Positions 54,180 to 61,888 of a stretch of DNA of 64,000 nt are shown piece after piece; positions within the stretch are counted from its first letter, which is position 1, and each line of letters opens with the position of its first letter. The stretch covers positions 177,447 to 241,446 of the forward strand of contig NZ_AP019778.1 of assembly GCF_019669905.1 (NCBI RefSeq), written 5' to 3'. The stretch comes from Methylomonas koyamae. GTDB taxonomy: Bacteria; Pseudomonadota; Gammaproteobacteria; Methylococcales; Methylomonadaceae. The notes under the pieces were generated by a model that saw only the letters and a list, made by a program, of their open reading frames with translations, searched no databases and was not told the origin of the DNA. Both the position numbers and the translations under genes were made by a program.

Positions 54180-55190
54180 ATGTCAGACCCCTTATTACGA
54201 CAATGGGAAATGCTCAAACTCATTCCCCGTGAACGCAAAATCACCACCAAGGAATTGCAGTTAAAACTTGAAGGATTAGGTTTTACTGTCACCCGTCGCA
54301 CGCTGGAACGTGATCTTGAGCGATTGTCCATTCCGTTTTGTCTGGAAGTCGATACACGCAACAAGCCTTATGGCTGGCGATATGCGTTAAACACCAAAAT
54401 GCCCAGCATTCCGGGATTAACGGCAAGCGAAGCGTTGACGCTGCTATTGTTGCAAAAGTATCTAAAAAACCTGTTGCCCGTTGCCGTGACCGATAACCTG
54501 GCGGCTCAATTTTCAGCTGCGCAGCAATATTTCACCCACGAACACCCGGAAATGCGCTTACTTGATTGGCTGAAGCGGGTACAGGTGGTTTCACCGGGAC
54601 CTACACTGTTGCCACCCCATGTCGACGCCGAAATTCAACGCCAGGTTTATGAGGCCTTTCTGAACGATTTGCAGTTAGCAATGGAATACCTGCCTTCGGG
54701 TGCAACTGCCAATAAGACCTACCAAGCCGTGCACATTCAGGGATTGGTACAACAGGACAGCGTAGTGTATCTGGTGACTATGCTCAACGATCATGAGGAT
54801 CTGCGCCTTTTGGCATTGCATCGTATTCAATCCGCAAAATTGATTCATCGTCCCATTCGTCGCATGCCTGATTTCGATCTCCAGGCCTACATTCAGCAAG
54901 GGGGATTAGGGTTCGGCGATATTGCCGCGACCGATCAGATCGAGATATCGTTGCTGTTCTATCATGGAGCAGGACACCATCTTTTGGATACGCCGCTGGC
55001 CGACAACCAATGCGTTAAAAAGATCGACGCGCAAACGCTCAAAGTCGAAGTTACATTACCGTTGACGCCCAAGTTAACATGGTGGCTGACCAGTTTTGGC
55101 CCCGATGTTGAGATAGTATCGCCACCTTCCTTGCGTGCGACACTTGCCGAGCGACATCGGCAAGCTGCAGCCTACTACAGTAACGACTGA
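54180..55190 (+). CDS. WYL-domain transcriptional regulator
   Basis: 336 residues from ATG 54180, after GGAGGGCCAA. The N-terminal winged helix spans residues ~5-65 (ITTKELQLKLEGLGFTVTRR, then TLERDLERL). The WYL domain at ~150-250 shows YQAVHIQGLVQQDSVVYLV and LLALHRIQSAKL, followed by a C-terminal extension (WCX-type). Such proteins sense nucleotide or nucleic-acid ligands and control defence loci (for example BrxR, CapW). It is the first gene of the cluster leading to brxA. Upstream starts (54117) lie in the operator. Confidence 0.88.
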   Translation: MSDPLLRQWEMLKLIPRERKITTKELQLKLEGLGFTVTRRTLERDLERLSIPFCLEVDTRNKPYGWRYALNTKMPSIPGLTASEALTLLLLQKYLKNLLPVAVTDNLAAQFSAAQQYFTHEHPEMRLLDWLKRVQVVSPGPTLLPPHVDAEIQRQVYEAFLNDLQLAMEYLPSGATANKTYQAVHIQGLVQQDSVVYLVTMLNDHEDLRLLALHRIQSAKLIHRPIRRMPDFDLQAYIQQGGLGFGDIAATDQIEISLLFYHGAGHHLLDTPLADNQCVKKIDAQTLKVEVTLPLTPKLTWWLTSFGPDVEIVSPPSLRATLAERHRQAAAYYSND

Positions 55191-55197
55191 TCAACTA

Positions 55198-55380
55198 TCA
55201 CATCAACAGTTCGACCAATTGACCCGATTCGGTAACAGCTCTCACCGAAGTACCTTCGGGAAATTGGCGTTTCATGGATTCCAATCGCAGTGCCGTGTCG
55301 TTACTGCGAACATTATGGAAACCCGTGCCATGGGTCTGCCAGGATTGCCCGTGTTTACGATATTGAAACAAGATTTTCAT
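55198..55380 (-). CDS. 60-residue hypothetical protein, opposite strand in WYL cluster
   Basis: ATG 55380 on the minus strand is preceded by an excellent ribosome-binding site (AGGAGATCAC). The product (MKILFQYRKHGQSWQTHGTG, then NDTALRLESMKRQFPEGTSV) is short, basic and beta-rich. No family named. It converges with the WYL gene (8 bp apart) and diverges from the YbjN-like gene. A TGTCGCG box lies 51-57 bp upstream of its start. Confidence 0.6.
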   Translation of the reverse strand: MKILFQYRKHGQSWQTHGTGFHNVRSNDTALRLESMKRQFPEGTSVRAVTESGQLVELLM

Positions 55381-55430
55381 GTGATCTCCTGATACTAAGA
55401 TTCGACAACGCAATCAGGTTAAATGAATAA

Positions 55431-55437
55431 CGCGACA
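55431..55437 (-). promoter_or_regulatory. TGTCGC box upstream of the 55198-55380 gene
   Basis: CGCGACA on the plus strand, TGTCGCG in the direction of the minus-strand gene, about 51-57 bp before its start. It is preceded by AATC, like the AATT before the box at 55496. Part of a proposed cluster-wide motif. Confidence 0.35.
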
Positions 55438-55495
55438 GATTGTGACCGGTCATAGTCAAGGCCTAAAAATCCAGCGCGTTCTTAATGGGTCAGAA

Positions 55496-55504
55496 TTTGT
55501 CGCA
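55496..55504 (+). promoter_or_regulatory. TTTGTCGCA box upstream of the YbjN-like gene
   Basis: ATTTGTCGCA, then GGCG and an ATCCTGAGC-type stretch, beginning 56 bp before ATG 55552. The same arrangement occurs at 56968 before the YfbR-like gene. Candidate regulator site or promoter element shared in the cluster. Confidence 0.4.
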
Positions 55505-55551
55505 TGTCCGGCGTATCCTGAGCGCAGTTCAATTGATAGGAGCTACTCATC

Positions 55552-56097
55552 ATGAATACAGCAATCACGATCGCAGAGTTTGCGAACACCGAACAACAAC
55601 TTATCAGCGCGGTTGAACAATACATCGAAGCCCAAGGCTGGCGAAAAGAAAGACAGGATTATGACGACGGGCGCATCGTCTTCAGACTGACGTTCAAGAT
55701 GAGAAATGCCAGTTTTAGAACATTTTTTGATTTGATGCCGAATCAACAGCGTTTCGCAGTCTACTGTTACAGTCCGGTGGATATACCCGCAGAAGCCCGA
55801 CAACAGGTTGCCGACTTCATGGCGCGGGTAAATTATCGACTTTACCTCGGCAAGCTTGGACTCGACATGGATGAAGGTACTGTCCGCTATTCCTGCACCG
55901 TCAGTGTTGAGGGTAGTCTTTTATCGCCCGACATGATCGCTCTGATTGAAAACGCCGCGATTTGCGGCATGGATGATCATTTCCCTATACTCATGTCTAT
56001 TGTGCACGGGGGTAAAACCGCTAAGCAAGCCTTCGACGATATGTTAAGTGAAGATGAGCGGCCTGGCGATGAAGATACTGGCATGACCGTTCATTGA
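55552..56097 (+). CDS. YbjN-domain protein
   Basis: 181 residues. Pattern: EQYIEAQGWRKERQDYDDGR and IVFRLTFKMRNASFRTFFDL, then FMARVNYRLYLGKLGLDMDE with GTVRYSCTVSVEG. This matches YbjN-type (bacterial sensory transduction regulator) domains, which resemble secretion-chaperone folds. Soluble, acidic tail. ATG follows ATAGGAGCTACTCATC. Its role in the cluster is unknown. Confidence 0.7.
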   Translation: MNTAITIAEFANTEQQLISAVEQYIEAQGWRKERQDYDDGRIVFRLTFKMRNASFRTFFDLMPNQQRFAVYCYSPVDIPAEARQQVADFMARVNYRLYLGKLGLDMDEGTVRYSCTVSVEGSLLSPDMIALIENAAICGMDDHFPILMSIVHGGKTAKQAFDDMLSEDERPGDEDTGMTVH

Positions 56098-56148
56098 TGC
56101 TGTTCATTATCGATTGCTTATAGTCCGCAATTACAGCCAAAGACAACC

Positions 56149-56379
56149 ATGATGGGCAATGACCTCCAGACGCAGTTACTCGGCGATTTCATGATATTTT
56201 CGATGCTGGCGATAACGGGTATGGCGCTGATGGTCATGGCAGCTATGATCAACGGGATCAAAATCGCCTGGGAACGCTGCTTGATGTGGATCACCGATCT
56301 ATTTTCAGGACTATGGAGCTTGCTTTTGGTTTTAGCTCTGGTTGTCTGGCTGATAGTGACCCTGCTCGACAAATCCTAA
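56149..56379 (+). CDS. Small two-TM membrane protein
   Basis: 76 residues. Two hydrophobic helices, FMIFSMLAITGMALMVMAAM and LWSLLLVLALVVWLIVTLL. No family known. It lies 51 bp after the YbjN-like gene and 40 bp before the next gene, so it is probably co-transcribed. Confidence 0.55.
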   Translation: MMGNDLQTQLLGDFMIFSMLAITGMALMVMAAMINGIKIAWERCLMWITDLFSGLWSLLLVLALVVWLIVTLLDKS

Positions 56380-56419
56380 ACGGGCTTAAAATACTCGGTT
56401 AAATTCAAGGAGAATACCA

Positions 56420-56944
56420 ATGAAAATGAGTGAAGCTGATTTGGACGCGTGCTGTGAGCTCGCTAACCAGGTGTGGCAAGATTACCAAACACCTGAGCTC
56501 AATGCCGAGACCTGGGGGCTGTTCAGTTATGGTGATGCACCGGCTGGTATTGGGGGCGGTGTGGGTTGCTTTATCTGGTTAGCGACAAAGCAAGAGATGC
56601 TGCAATTTGCGGCGAAGGTGCTGCCTTACTCACCGCCTGGACCATTAGGTAGCGATGTATGCGCGGTTGCGAATGAAGTTAACCTCATCATCGATCAGCT
56701 ATTAGACGATCAGCTCGATTTAGAAGTCGGTCGAGAAAGGCTGAATCGTACTTTACGGCATTACTCACAAATTGAGTGGTGGGGAACGTTTGCAGATTTA
56801 TGCGAAGGCAGCCATCCCTATGCAGAAAAAGTGATTCAGTATTTCCGGGCCTCGTCGGATGATGCTGACCCTGGCGCTCCGCCATCGATCCGAGCGCATG
56901 AACTGGAACGGTTCAAAGAATTTTTAGAGGATTTTGGCGCGTAA
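56420..56944 (+). CDS. Hypothetical protein of the WYL cluster
   Basis: 174 residues with a good ribosome-binding site (AAGGAGAATACC). Acidic and soluble; PGPLGSDVCAVANEVNLIID and IEWWGTFADLCEGSHPYAEK are its most distinctive stretches. Family not recognised. Confidence 0.6.
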   Translation: MKMSEADLDACCELANQVWQDYQTPELNAETWGLFSYGDAPAGIGGGVGCFIWLATKQEMLQFAAKVLPYSPPGPLGSDVCAVANEVNLIIDQLLDDQLDLEVGRERLNRTLRHYSQIEWWGTFADLCEGSHPYAEKVIQYFRASSDDADPGAPPSIRAHELERFKEFLEDFGA

Positions 56945-56967
56945 ACCCGTATTCGTGTAGGTCATGA

Positions 56968-56976
56968 TTTGTCGCA
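56968..56976 (+). promoter_or_regulatory. TTTGTCGCA box upstream of the YfbR-like gene
   Basis: ATTTGTCGCAGGC, then GGCG and ATACTAAGC, 50 bp before ATG 57018. It aligns with the 55496 box over about 33 bp (ATTTGTCGCA identical; GGCG and CTxAGC conserved). Confidence 0.4.
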
Positions 56977-57017
56977 GGCTGGCGGCATACTAAGCCTGTC
57001 ATAAGACAGGAGACGCA

Positions 57018-57635
57018 ATGTCTAATACGGTCGCACATCAAAACAGTCCATTTATTGCCTATTTATCACGTTTACGCTGGATCAAGCGCTGGGGATTGAT
57101 GCGCAACGCCGAACCGGAAAACGTCATCGAACACAGCTGGGAAGTGGCGGTGATTGCACATTGCCTGGCGTTGATTGGCAATAAACAGTTTGGTCGTCAA
57201 CTGGACGCCCAAGCCATCGCAACAGCAGCGTTATTTCACGATGCCAACGAAGTCTTGACCGGCGACCTTCCAACTCCGGTCAAATATTTTCATTCTAGTT
57301 TGACCGATGCTTATCGTCGTATCGAACATCTGGCGCGGCAGGAATTGCTGAATACCCTGCCACAAGCGATGCAGGATGCTTATCGTCAATTATTCGATGA
57401 ATCGCACTGGCCCAAAGCTCATCAGCAAATGATCAAAGCCGCCGATACCTTGTCCGCCTACCTCAAGTGTTTGCGCGAACTGCAAGCCGGTAATCAGGAG
57501 TTTACTCAAGCATCCGATCAATTGCTCGACAAGCTCGGCCGATACGCGATGCCGGAGGTCGACTATTTTCTCGAGACCTTTGTTGCCGACTGCGGCTTGA
57601 CGTTGGATGGTTTACTTGTGAAATCAGAAGGGTGA
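57018..57635 (+). CDS. yfbR: 5'-deoxynucleotidase YfbR-like HD protein
   Basis: 205 residues. HD-domain metal site: EHSWEVAVIAHCLAL (His), ALFHDANEVLTGDLPTPVKY (His-Asp) and IKAADTLSAYLKCL (Asp), plus the LRWIKRW segment that contacts substrate in YfbR. The enzyme removes phosphate from deoxyribonucleoside 5'-monophosphates. All key residues are present. It usually serves nucleotide salvage; here, in a WYL cluster beside BREX, it might act in nucleotide-based defence (inference). ATG follows ACAGGAGACGCA. Confidence 0.87.
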   Translation: MSNTVAHQNSPFIAYLSRLRWIKRWGLMRNAEPENVIEHSWEVAVIAHCLALIGNKQFGRQLDAQAIATAALFHDANEVLTGDLPTPVKYFHSSLTDAYRRIEHLARQELLNTLPQAMQDAYRQLFDESHWPKAHQQMIKAADTLSAYLKCLRELQAGNQEFTQASDQLLDKLGRYAMPEVDYFLETFVADCGLTLDGLLVKSEG

Positions 57636-57642
57636 AGTCGCT

Positions 57643-58158
57643 ATGCTGACATTAAGCAATGACGCCGGCGATTTACTTCAGATCTGGATCGAGGACTACC
57701 AGTATCCCGACCCGGATGGCTACTTTTGGGATCTGAACTGGTTAAACGTCACGGTTCGCTGGCAACGCGGCACCGAAATCTGGCAAGCCAGCGATCCCTG
57801 TCTTTCCACTGAGGAATTATTGGAGTTGCAAGCTTGGCTGAACGAAATTCAATCCGACACAACCGGGCACTCGAATATTGGATTTATGGAACCTTGCTTA
57901 CGATTTGAATGGCGACAAGTTAATAGTATGCCCATGTTAAGCATTTGTCTAAGCAGCGAACTTGATCCACGGCGCTCGGATAAATTGCCTGACATAATGC
58001 AAAAAACCGGCATGCCAAGCCATGATGAAGATGCCCACAGCGGGATATGGCTTGAGTTTCCCACTTCAGCCATTAACATACACAATCTTGTGCAGGCCTT
58101 GACGAACATGAGCGCACAATTTCCGGTACGCCATGAGCGTCCATTAATCGAGGAGTAA
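57643..58158 (+). CDS. WapI-like immunity-type hypothetical protein
   Basis: 171 residues, 7 bp after the YfbR-like gene. The pattern DLLQIWIEDYQYPDPDGYFW, LNWLNVTVRW and DPCLSTEELLELQAWL resembles WapI-family immunity proteins. This is recollection and the match is partial. It does not pair with a toxin gene here, so the immunity role is uncertain. Confidence 0.5.
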   Translation: MLTLSNDAGDLLQIWIEDYQYPDPDGYFWDLNWLNVTVRWQRGTEIWQASDPCLSTEELLELQAWLNEIQSDTTGHSNIGFMEPCLRFEWRQVNSMPMLSICLSSELDPRRSDKLPDIMQKTGMPSHDEDAHSGIWLEFPTSAINIHNLVQALTNMSAQFPVRHERPLIEE

Positions 58159-58160
58159 TC

Positions 58161-58964
58161 ATGCTAGGAGCAGTTATAGGCGACATCGTTGGTTCGGTTT
58201 ACGAGTTTAATAATTACAAAGCCAAAGACTTTCATCCGTTTTTTCATCCCAAAGCATTTTTCACCGATGACACGGTCTGTACGGTAGCTGTTGCCGACGC
58301 GCTGCTGAATCAACACGATCCAGCAACCGCATTACGTGATTGGTGTAGACGTTACTGGTACATCGGCGGCTGGGGATTGCGTTATGGCGACTGGGTAAAA
58401 AGCAATAGCATGGGTCCGTATAACAGCATGGGTAACGGTGCGGCGATGCGGGTATCGCCCGCCGGATTTATGGCTAACAGTATTGAGGAGGCAATCGAAC
58501 TAGCCCATCGAGTGACTGAAGTAACCCATAACCACCCGGAAGGTATGAAAGGGGCAGCCGCCACTGCTGTCGCCATTTATCTGGCCAAAACCCAGCATAG
58601 TGTCGAACAAATTCGCGAGTTTATATCGACCGAATTTGACTATGACCTGGACAGAACCGTCGATGATGTTCGCGAGGTCTACGAATACAACGAACTCAGC
58701 CCAACTACTGTACCGGAGGCCTTGATCTGCGCACTCGACGCCACGGATTTTGAAGATGCCATTCGTAACGCCATATCCATCGGCGGGGATAGCGATACTA
58801 TCGCCTCCATAGCGGGGGCAGTTGCCGAAGCACTATTTGGTTTGAACGATGCTCTCTTGGAAACAGTGTGGCGGTTCCTCCCTGAGGATATGCTTCACGT
58901 CATGTTATCTCTTTATGCGATGCCTTCTGAAAAAGTATCTAAAGGCCCCATAAAAATTCTCTAA
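58161..58964 (+). CDS. ADP-ribosylglycohydrolase family protein
   Basis: 267 residues, 2 bp after the previous stop. The N-terminal GAVIGDIVGSVYEF and FFTDDTVCTVAVADALL (TDDT magnesium site), the centre GNGAAMRVSPAG and the C-terminal ISIGGDSDTIASIAGAVAEA (second metal site) are the DraG/ARH signature. It removes ADP-ribose from proteins, nucleic acids or small molecules. Metal residues are intact. Co-transcription with the upstream two genes is likely. Confidence 0.9.
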   Translation: MLGAVIGDIVGSVYEFNNYKAKDFHPFFHPKAFFTDDTVCTVAVADALLNQHDPATALRDWCRRYWYIGGWGLRYGDWVKSNSMGPYNSMGNGAAMRVSPAGFMANSIEEAIELAHRVTEVTHNHPEGMKGAAATAVAIYLAKTQHSVEQIREFISTEFDYDLDRTVDDVREVYEYNELSPTTVPEALICALDATDFEDAIRNAISIGGDSDTIASIAGAVAEALFGLNDALLETVWRFLPEDMLHVMLSLYAMPSEKVSKGPIKIL

Positions 58965-59022
58965 TCATCCTGAGCTTATCGAGGCACGAAAGGATAACGC
59001 TCTGATTTATGAGGCTTTCCGG

Positions 59023-59048
59023 TTGCACTGAGTTTATCTGAAGTGCAA
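59023..59048. promoter_or_regulatory. Inverted repeat upstream of brxA
   Basis: TTGCACT at 59023-59029 and AGTGCAA at 59042-59048 form a perfect 7-bp inverted repeat about 205 bp before brxA and 59 bp after the glycohydrolase gene. It could be an operator for the WYL protein or a 3' hairpin of the upstream operon. Confidence 0.4.
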
Positions 59049-59253
59049 TTTTAGAGGCTCCCCTACAGACGGCATTATTCGTTATGACTGAATATGCAGT
59101 TACTGAATGATCTGATGCCGATTCGCGCTTTCATTGAGTATGAAATTCCGTTCTTTGCTCACGCTCCAAATAGCCGGGGAACCAATTTGAAATCAGGGCT
59201 GCGGGGAATTAAACTGGCGAATTGGCATAAAAGGCATTAAAGCTCGAAAACAA

Positions 59254-59871
59254 ATGATTAAAGAAAGATACAGCATGTCCTTTACAACCGGAGGTCTGTT
59301 TCACCATGAATCGGTGAAAATCGCGTCACTGTATCTTGAATTCAGGGATTGGGAAGTCACTCGAGATGAAGTCATTCGTGAAAACGTCCTACAAGCCAGG
59401 GCATTAAATACATCCAAGCGAGTGTGTCGAGAGGTGATTTCACGGCTGAAAACGTTGAGCTTAAATGAGTTGAGCTTTCTTGTTAAGGCCGACAGACAGA
59501 ATCAGGCTTATCTACTATGGGTGGCAATCTGCAGGCGATACCAATTTATTGCCGATTTCGCCGTTGAAGTCATTCGAGAACGATTTCTTTCACTTAAGGC
59601 TGATTTGAACCCTATCGAATTCGACACCTTTTACAACCGAAAGTCAGAATGGCATCAGGAATTAGACAAAATTCAACCTTCAACTCGGGGAAAACTGCGT
59701 CAAGTTCTGTTCAAAATGCTTAAGGAAGCCAATTTGCTGACGGAAAAACAGGTCATTAATGCAGCGATGCTCAGTCCGGAATTGAAAGCGCTCATGTCTC
59801 AATCTACAGGACAAGAATGCATGGTTTTGCCAACGCTAGAGATTAACTTTAAGGAGTCGGACAGTGACTAA
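59254..59871 (+). CDS. brxA: BREX protein BrxA
   Basis: 205 residues, DUF1819 family. The N-terminus YSMSFTTGGLFHHESVKIAS, then LYLEFRDWEVTRDEV and ENVLQARALNT, is the family signature. BrxA is a small helical DNA-binding protein of BREX phage-defence systems. It overlaps brxB by 8 bp. Confidence 0.88.
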   Translation: MIKERYSMSFTTGGLFHHESVKIASLYLEFRDWEVTRDEVIRENVLQARALNTSKRVCREVISRLKTLSLNELSFLVKADRQNQAYLLWVAICRRYQFIADFAVEVIRERFLSLKADLNPIEFDTFYNRKSEWHQELDKIQPSTRGKLRQVLFKMLKEANLLTEKQVINAAMLSPELKALMSQSTGQECMVLPTLEINFKESDSD

Positions 59872-60475
59872 GGACGTCGACAAAATGCCCATGTCTGATC
59901 GATTTCAACACCTTTTTGGAATCATCTCCGGGCAACGCTTTCTCAAAAAGCAAGGCCTGGGTAACGAAGTGCCTTTTTTCATTTGTCCATTCAAGCCGGA
60001 AGAAGCCGTTGAAATGGAGCGGCTTCAGCGACAGTTGGTCAATCGCCTGGAGCATGCGGGTGTCCACGTATTGGAAATCAATCTTTATGACCTCTCGATA
60101 GAAATATTAAAAGATCGCGGCATCTGGGACCAGATTATAGAGATGGAAGATGCTGTCACAAAGGATCAACTCAAGGAGTTGTTACAAGGTGTACTGGACC
60201 CAGAGAGCCATCTCGTGCCCGCCATAGCAGCTAAGCTGTCCAGCACGGACTTCGACGTATTGTTTCTTTCGGGTGTTGGCGAAGTGTTTCCGTACATCCG
60301 GTCACATAACGTTTTAAACAATTTACAAAGTACTGCCAAAGAGAAACCCACCTTACTGTTTTTTCCTGGCTCTTATACTCACTCACTAGAGTCGGGAGCC
60401 TCGCTTGATTTGTTTGGAAGACTCCACGACGACAAATATTACCGGGCATTTAACATCTTTCACTGCGAAGCATAA
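59864..60475 (+). CDS. brxB: BREX protein BrxB
   Basis: 203 residues, DUF1788 family. Start GTG 59864 with AAGGAG upstream, overlapping brxA; ATG 59885 is an alternative. Typical features: RFLKKQGLGNEVPFFICPF, LEINLYDLSIEILKDRG, VLFLSGVGEVFPYIRSHNVL, PTLLFFPGSYT. Role within BREX is not well defined. The gene is intact. Confidence 0.88.
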   Translation: MTKDVDKMPMSDRFQHLFGIISGQRFLKKQGLGNEVPFFICPFKPEEAVEMERLQRQLVNRLEHAGVHVLEINLYDLSIEILKDRGIWDQIIEMEDAVTKDQLKELLQGVLDPESHLVPAIAAKLSSTDFDVLFLSGVGEVFPYIRSHNVLNNLQSTAKEKPTLLFFPGSYTHSLESGASLDLFGRLHDDKYYRAFNIFHCEA

Positions 60476-60486
60476 ACGAGGGAAGC

Positions 60487-60570
60487 GTGACAACACTAAA
60501 ACACATTTTTCAAAAGCCGGTTAACCGCCCTATCGAAGGCGTCATCAAAGCCGACGACGAAGCTAGTCTC
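60487..60570 (+). pseudogene. brxC: brxC 5' fragment, cut by IS3-family element
   Basis: GTG 60487 (ribosome-binding site GAGGGAAGC) starts TLKHIFQKPVNRPIEGVIKA, then DDEASL. The frame runs exactly 28 codons to the insertion point. Removing the element and one CTC restores the continuous brxC frame (ASL-RLEIEEYVLT). Confidence 0.9.
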
Positions 60571-60609
60571 TGAATCGCCCCGGGAATCTCGGAGGCCATA
60601 GGTTGTGAG

Positions 60610-61512
60610 TCACGCTGCCATGACGGACTCGGGAAGTTGCCGATAATAGTTAGCCTCCGCTTCGGCTGGTGGGATATTACCAATCGATCCCAACAGCCGT
60701 CGATGATTAAACCAATCCACCCAAGTCAATGTAGCGAGTTCAACGGCTTCGCGGCTCTTCCAGGATTGCTTGTGAATCAGTTCGGTTTTGTACAAACCAT
60801 TAATAGTTTCAGCCAAGGCATTGTCATAAGAGTCACCCACACTGCCTACCGAAGCTTCAACGCCGGCCTCGGCTAAACGCTCGGTATAGCGGATCGAAAC
60901 GTACTGCACGCCTCGATCGCTATGGTGAATCAAGCCGCCATCGCGCTGGGGTTGCCGGTCATGAAGCGCCTGCTCCAGTGCGTCCAGCACAAAGTCGGTA
61001 TGCGCCGATGACGATACCTTCCAACCGACGATGTAGCGGGCAAACACATCGATCACGAAGGCCACGTAAACGAAGCCCTGCCAGGTTTTGACATAGGTGA
61101 AGTCCGCCACCCACAAGGCATTCGGTCGTACGGCGCTGAACTGCCGATTCACCCGATCCAGAGGACACTCCGCGTTGGCATCGCTGAAGGTGGTCTTGAT
61201 GGTTTTGCCACGCCTGACGCCTTTCAGCTCCAGGCTTCGCATGAGGCGTTCCACCGTACAACGGGCCACGGTTAAGCCCTCGCGTTTCAATTGAATCCAG
61301 ACTTTACGCGCGCCGTAATTTTGGAAGCTATCATTCCAAACTCGACGAATTTGCTGACTGAGGGCCTCGTCCTGCTTGGCGCGATGCGACCGCAACTCAG
61401 GATTGGCTTTGCGCGCCGCATGCAGGTAATACGTCGATGGGGCAATCGGCAGAACTTTGCAGATTGGCTCGACCCCATAGCCATCGCGATGCTCGTCGAT
61501 GAACGCTTTCAT
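60610..61512 (-). CDS. IS3-family transposase OrfB (DDE)
   Basis: 300 residues, rve integrase domain. Catalytic residues: Asp in LWVADFTYVKT, Asp in IHHSDRGVQY and Glu in NALAETINGLYK. An HTH_21-like N-terminus precedes the domain (DGYGVEPICKVLPIAPSTYY). ATG overlaps the orfA stop (ATGA); in this family a fused product by frameshifting is also usual. No defect seen. Confidence 0.94.
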   Translation of the reverse strand: MKAFIDEHRDGYGVEPICKVLPIAPSTYYLHAARKANPELRSHRAKQDEALSQQIRRVWNDSFQNYGARKVWIQLKREGLTVARCTVERLMRSLELKGVRRGKTIKTTFSDANAECPLDRVNRQFSAVRPNALWVADFTYVKTWQGFVYVAFVIDVFARYIVGWKVSSSAHTDFVLDALEQALHDRQPQRDGGLIHHSDRGVQYVSIRYTERLAEAGVEASVGSVGDSYDNALAETINGLYKTELIHKQSWKSREAVELATLTWVDWFNHRRLLGSIGNIPPAEAEANYYRQLPESVMAA

Positions 61513-61838
61513 GGCTTGAACCGGCGGTCGAGCTCCGCCTGCGCAAAATACGCCGAGGCCTTACGCAGGATCTCGTTGGCCTGGCGTAACTCCCGGACTT
61601 CCCGCTCCAGCGCCTTGATGCGTTCCGCGCCATTGCCGGACACTTCTATGCTCGAGCTAGTGATCGGTTGTGTTTGCCTCAGCCAGCGACGTAACGTCTC
61701 CGCCGTGCAGCCAAACTTGGCCGAAATTGATTGGATAGCGGCCCATTCCGACGGGTATTCATCTTGATGCTCTCGCACCATGCGAACCGCTCGTTCTCGA
61801 ATTTCCGATGAATAATGCTTGCTCGTTTTCTCGTTCAT
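61509..61838 (-). CDS. IS3-family transposase OrfA
   Basis: 109 residues. A helix-turn-helix (YSSEIRERAVRMVREHQDEY, then SISAKFGCTAETLRRWL) is followed by a leucine-zipper-like coiled coil (ERIKALEREVRELRQANEIL). It binds the IS ends and multimerises with OrfB. Confidence 0.93.
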   Translation of the reverse strand: MNEKTSKHYSSEIRERAVRMVREHQDEYPSEWAAIQSISAKFGCTAETLRRWLRQTQPITSSSIEVSGNGAERIKALEREVRELRQANEILRKASAYFAQAELDRRFKP

Positions 61839-61888
61839 TGCTCCATTCTCTCAAAGGTTGGAGCCTCCGAGGAAACCAGGGCGATTCA

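Larger units (their letters stand above)
60571..61888 (-). mobile_element. Complete IS3-family insertion sequence, 1318 bp
   Basis: Ends begin TGAATCGCCCCGG on the left and, read inward from the right, TGAATCGCCCTGG; a further CTCGGAGGC is shared, so these are imperfect terminal inverted repeats. CTC at 60568-60570 is repeated at 61889-61891 as a 3-bp target duplication. The two transposase genes are intact on the minus strand. All this indicates a recent insertion into brxC. Confidence 0.93.

Noticed and set aside
53786..54364. 192-residue minus-strand ORF
   Set aside because: It runs in a different frame from the HNH domain and domain V of the intron relic and antisense to the WYL gene.
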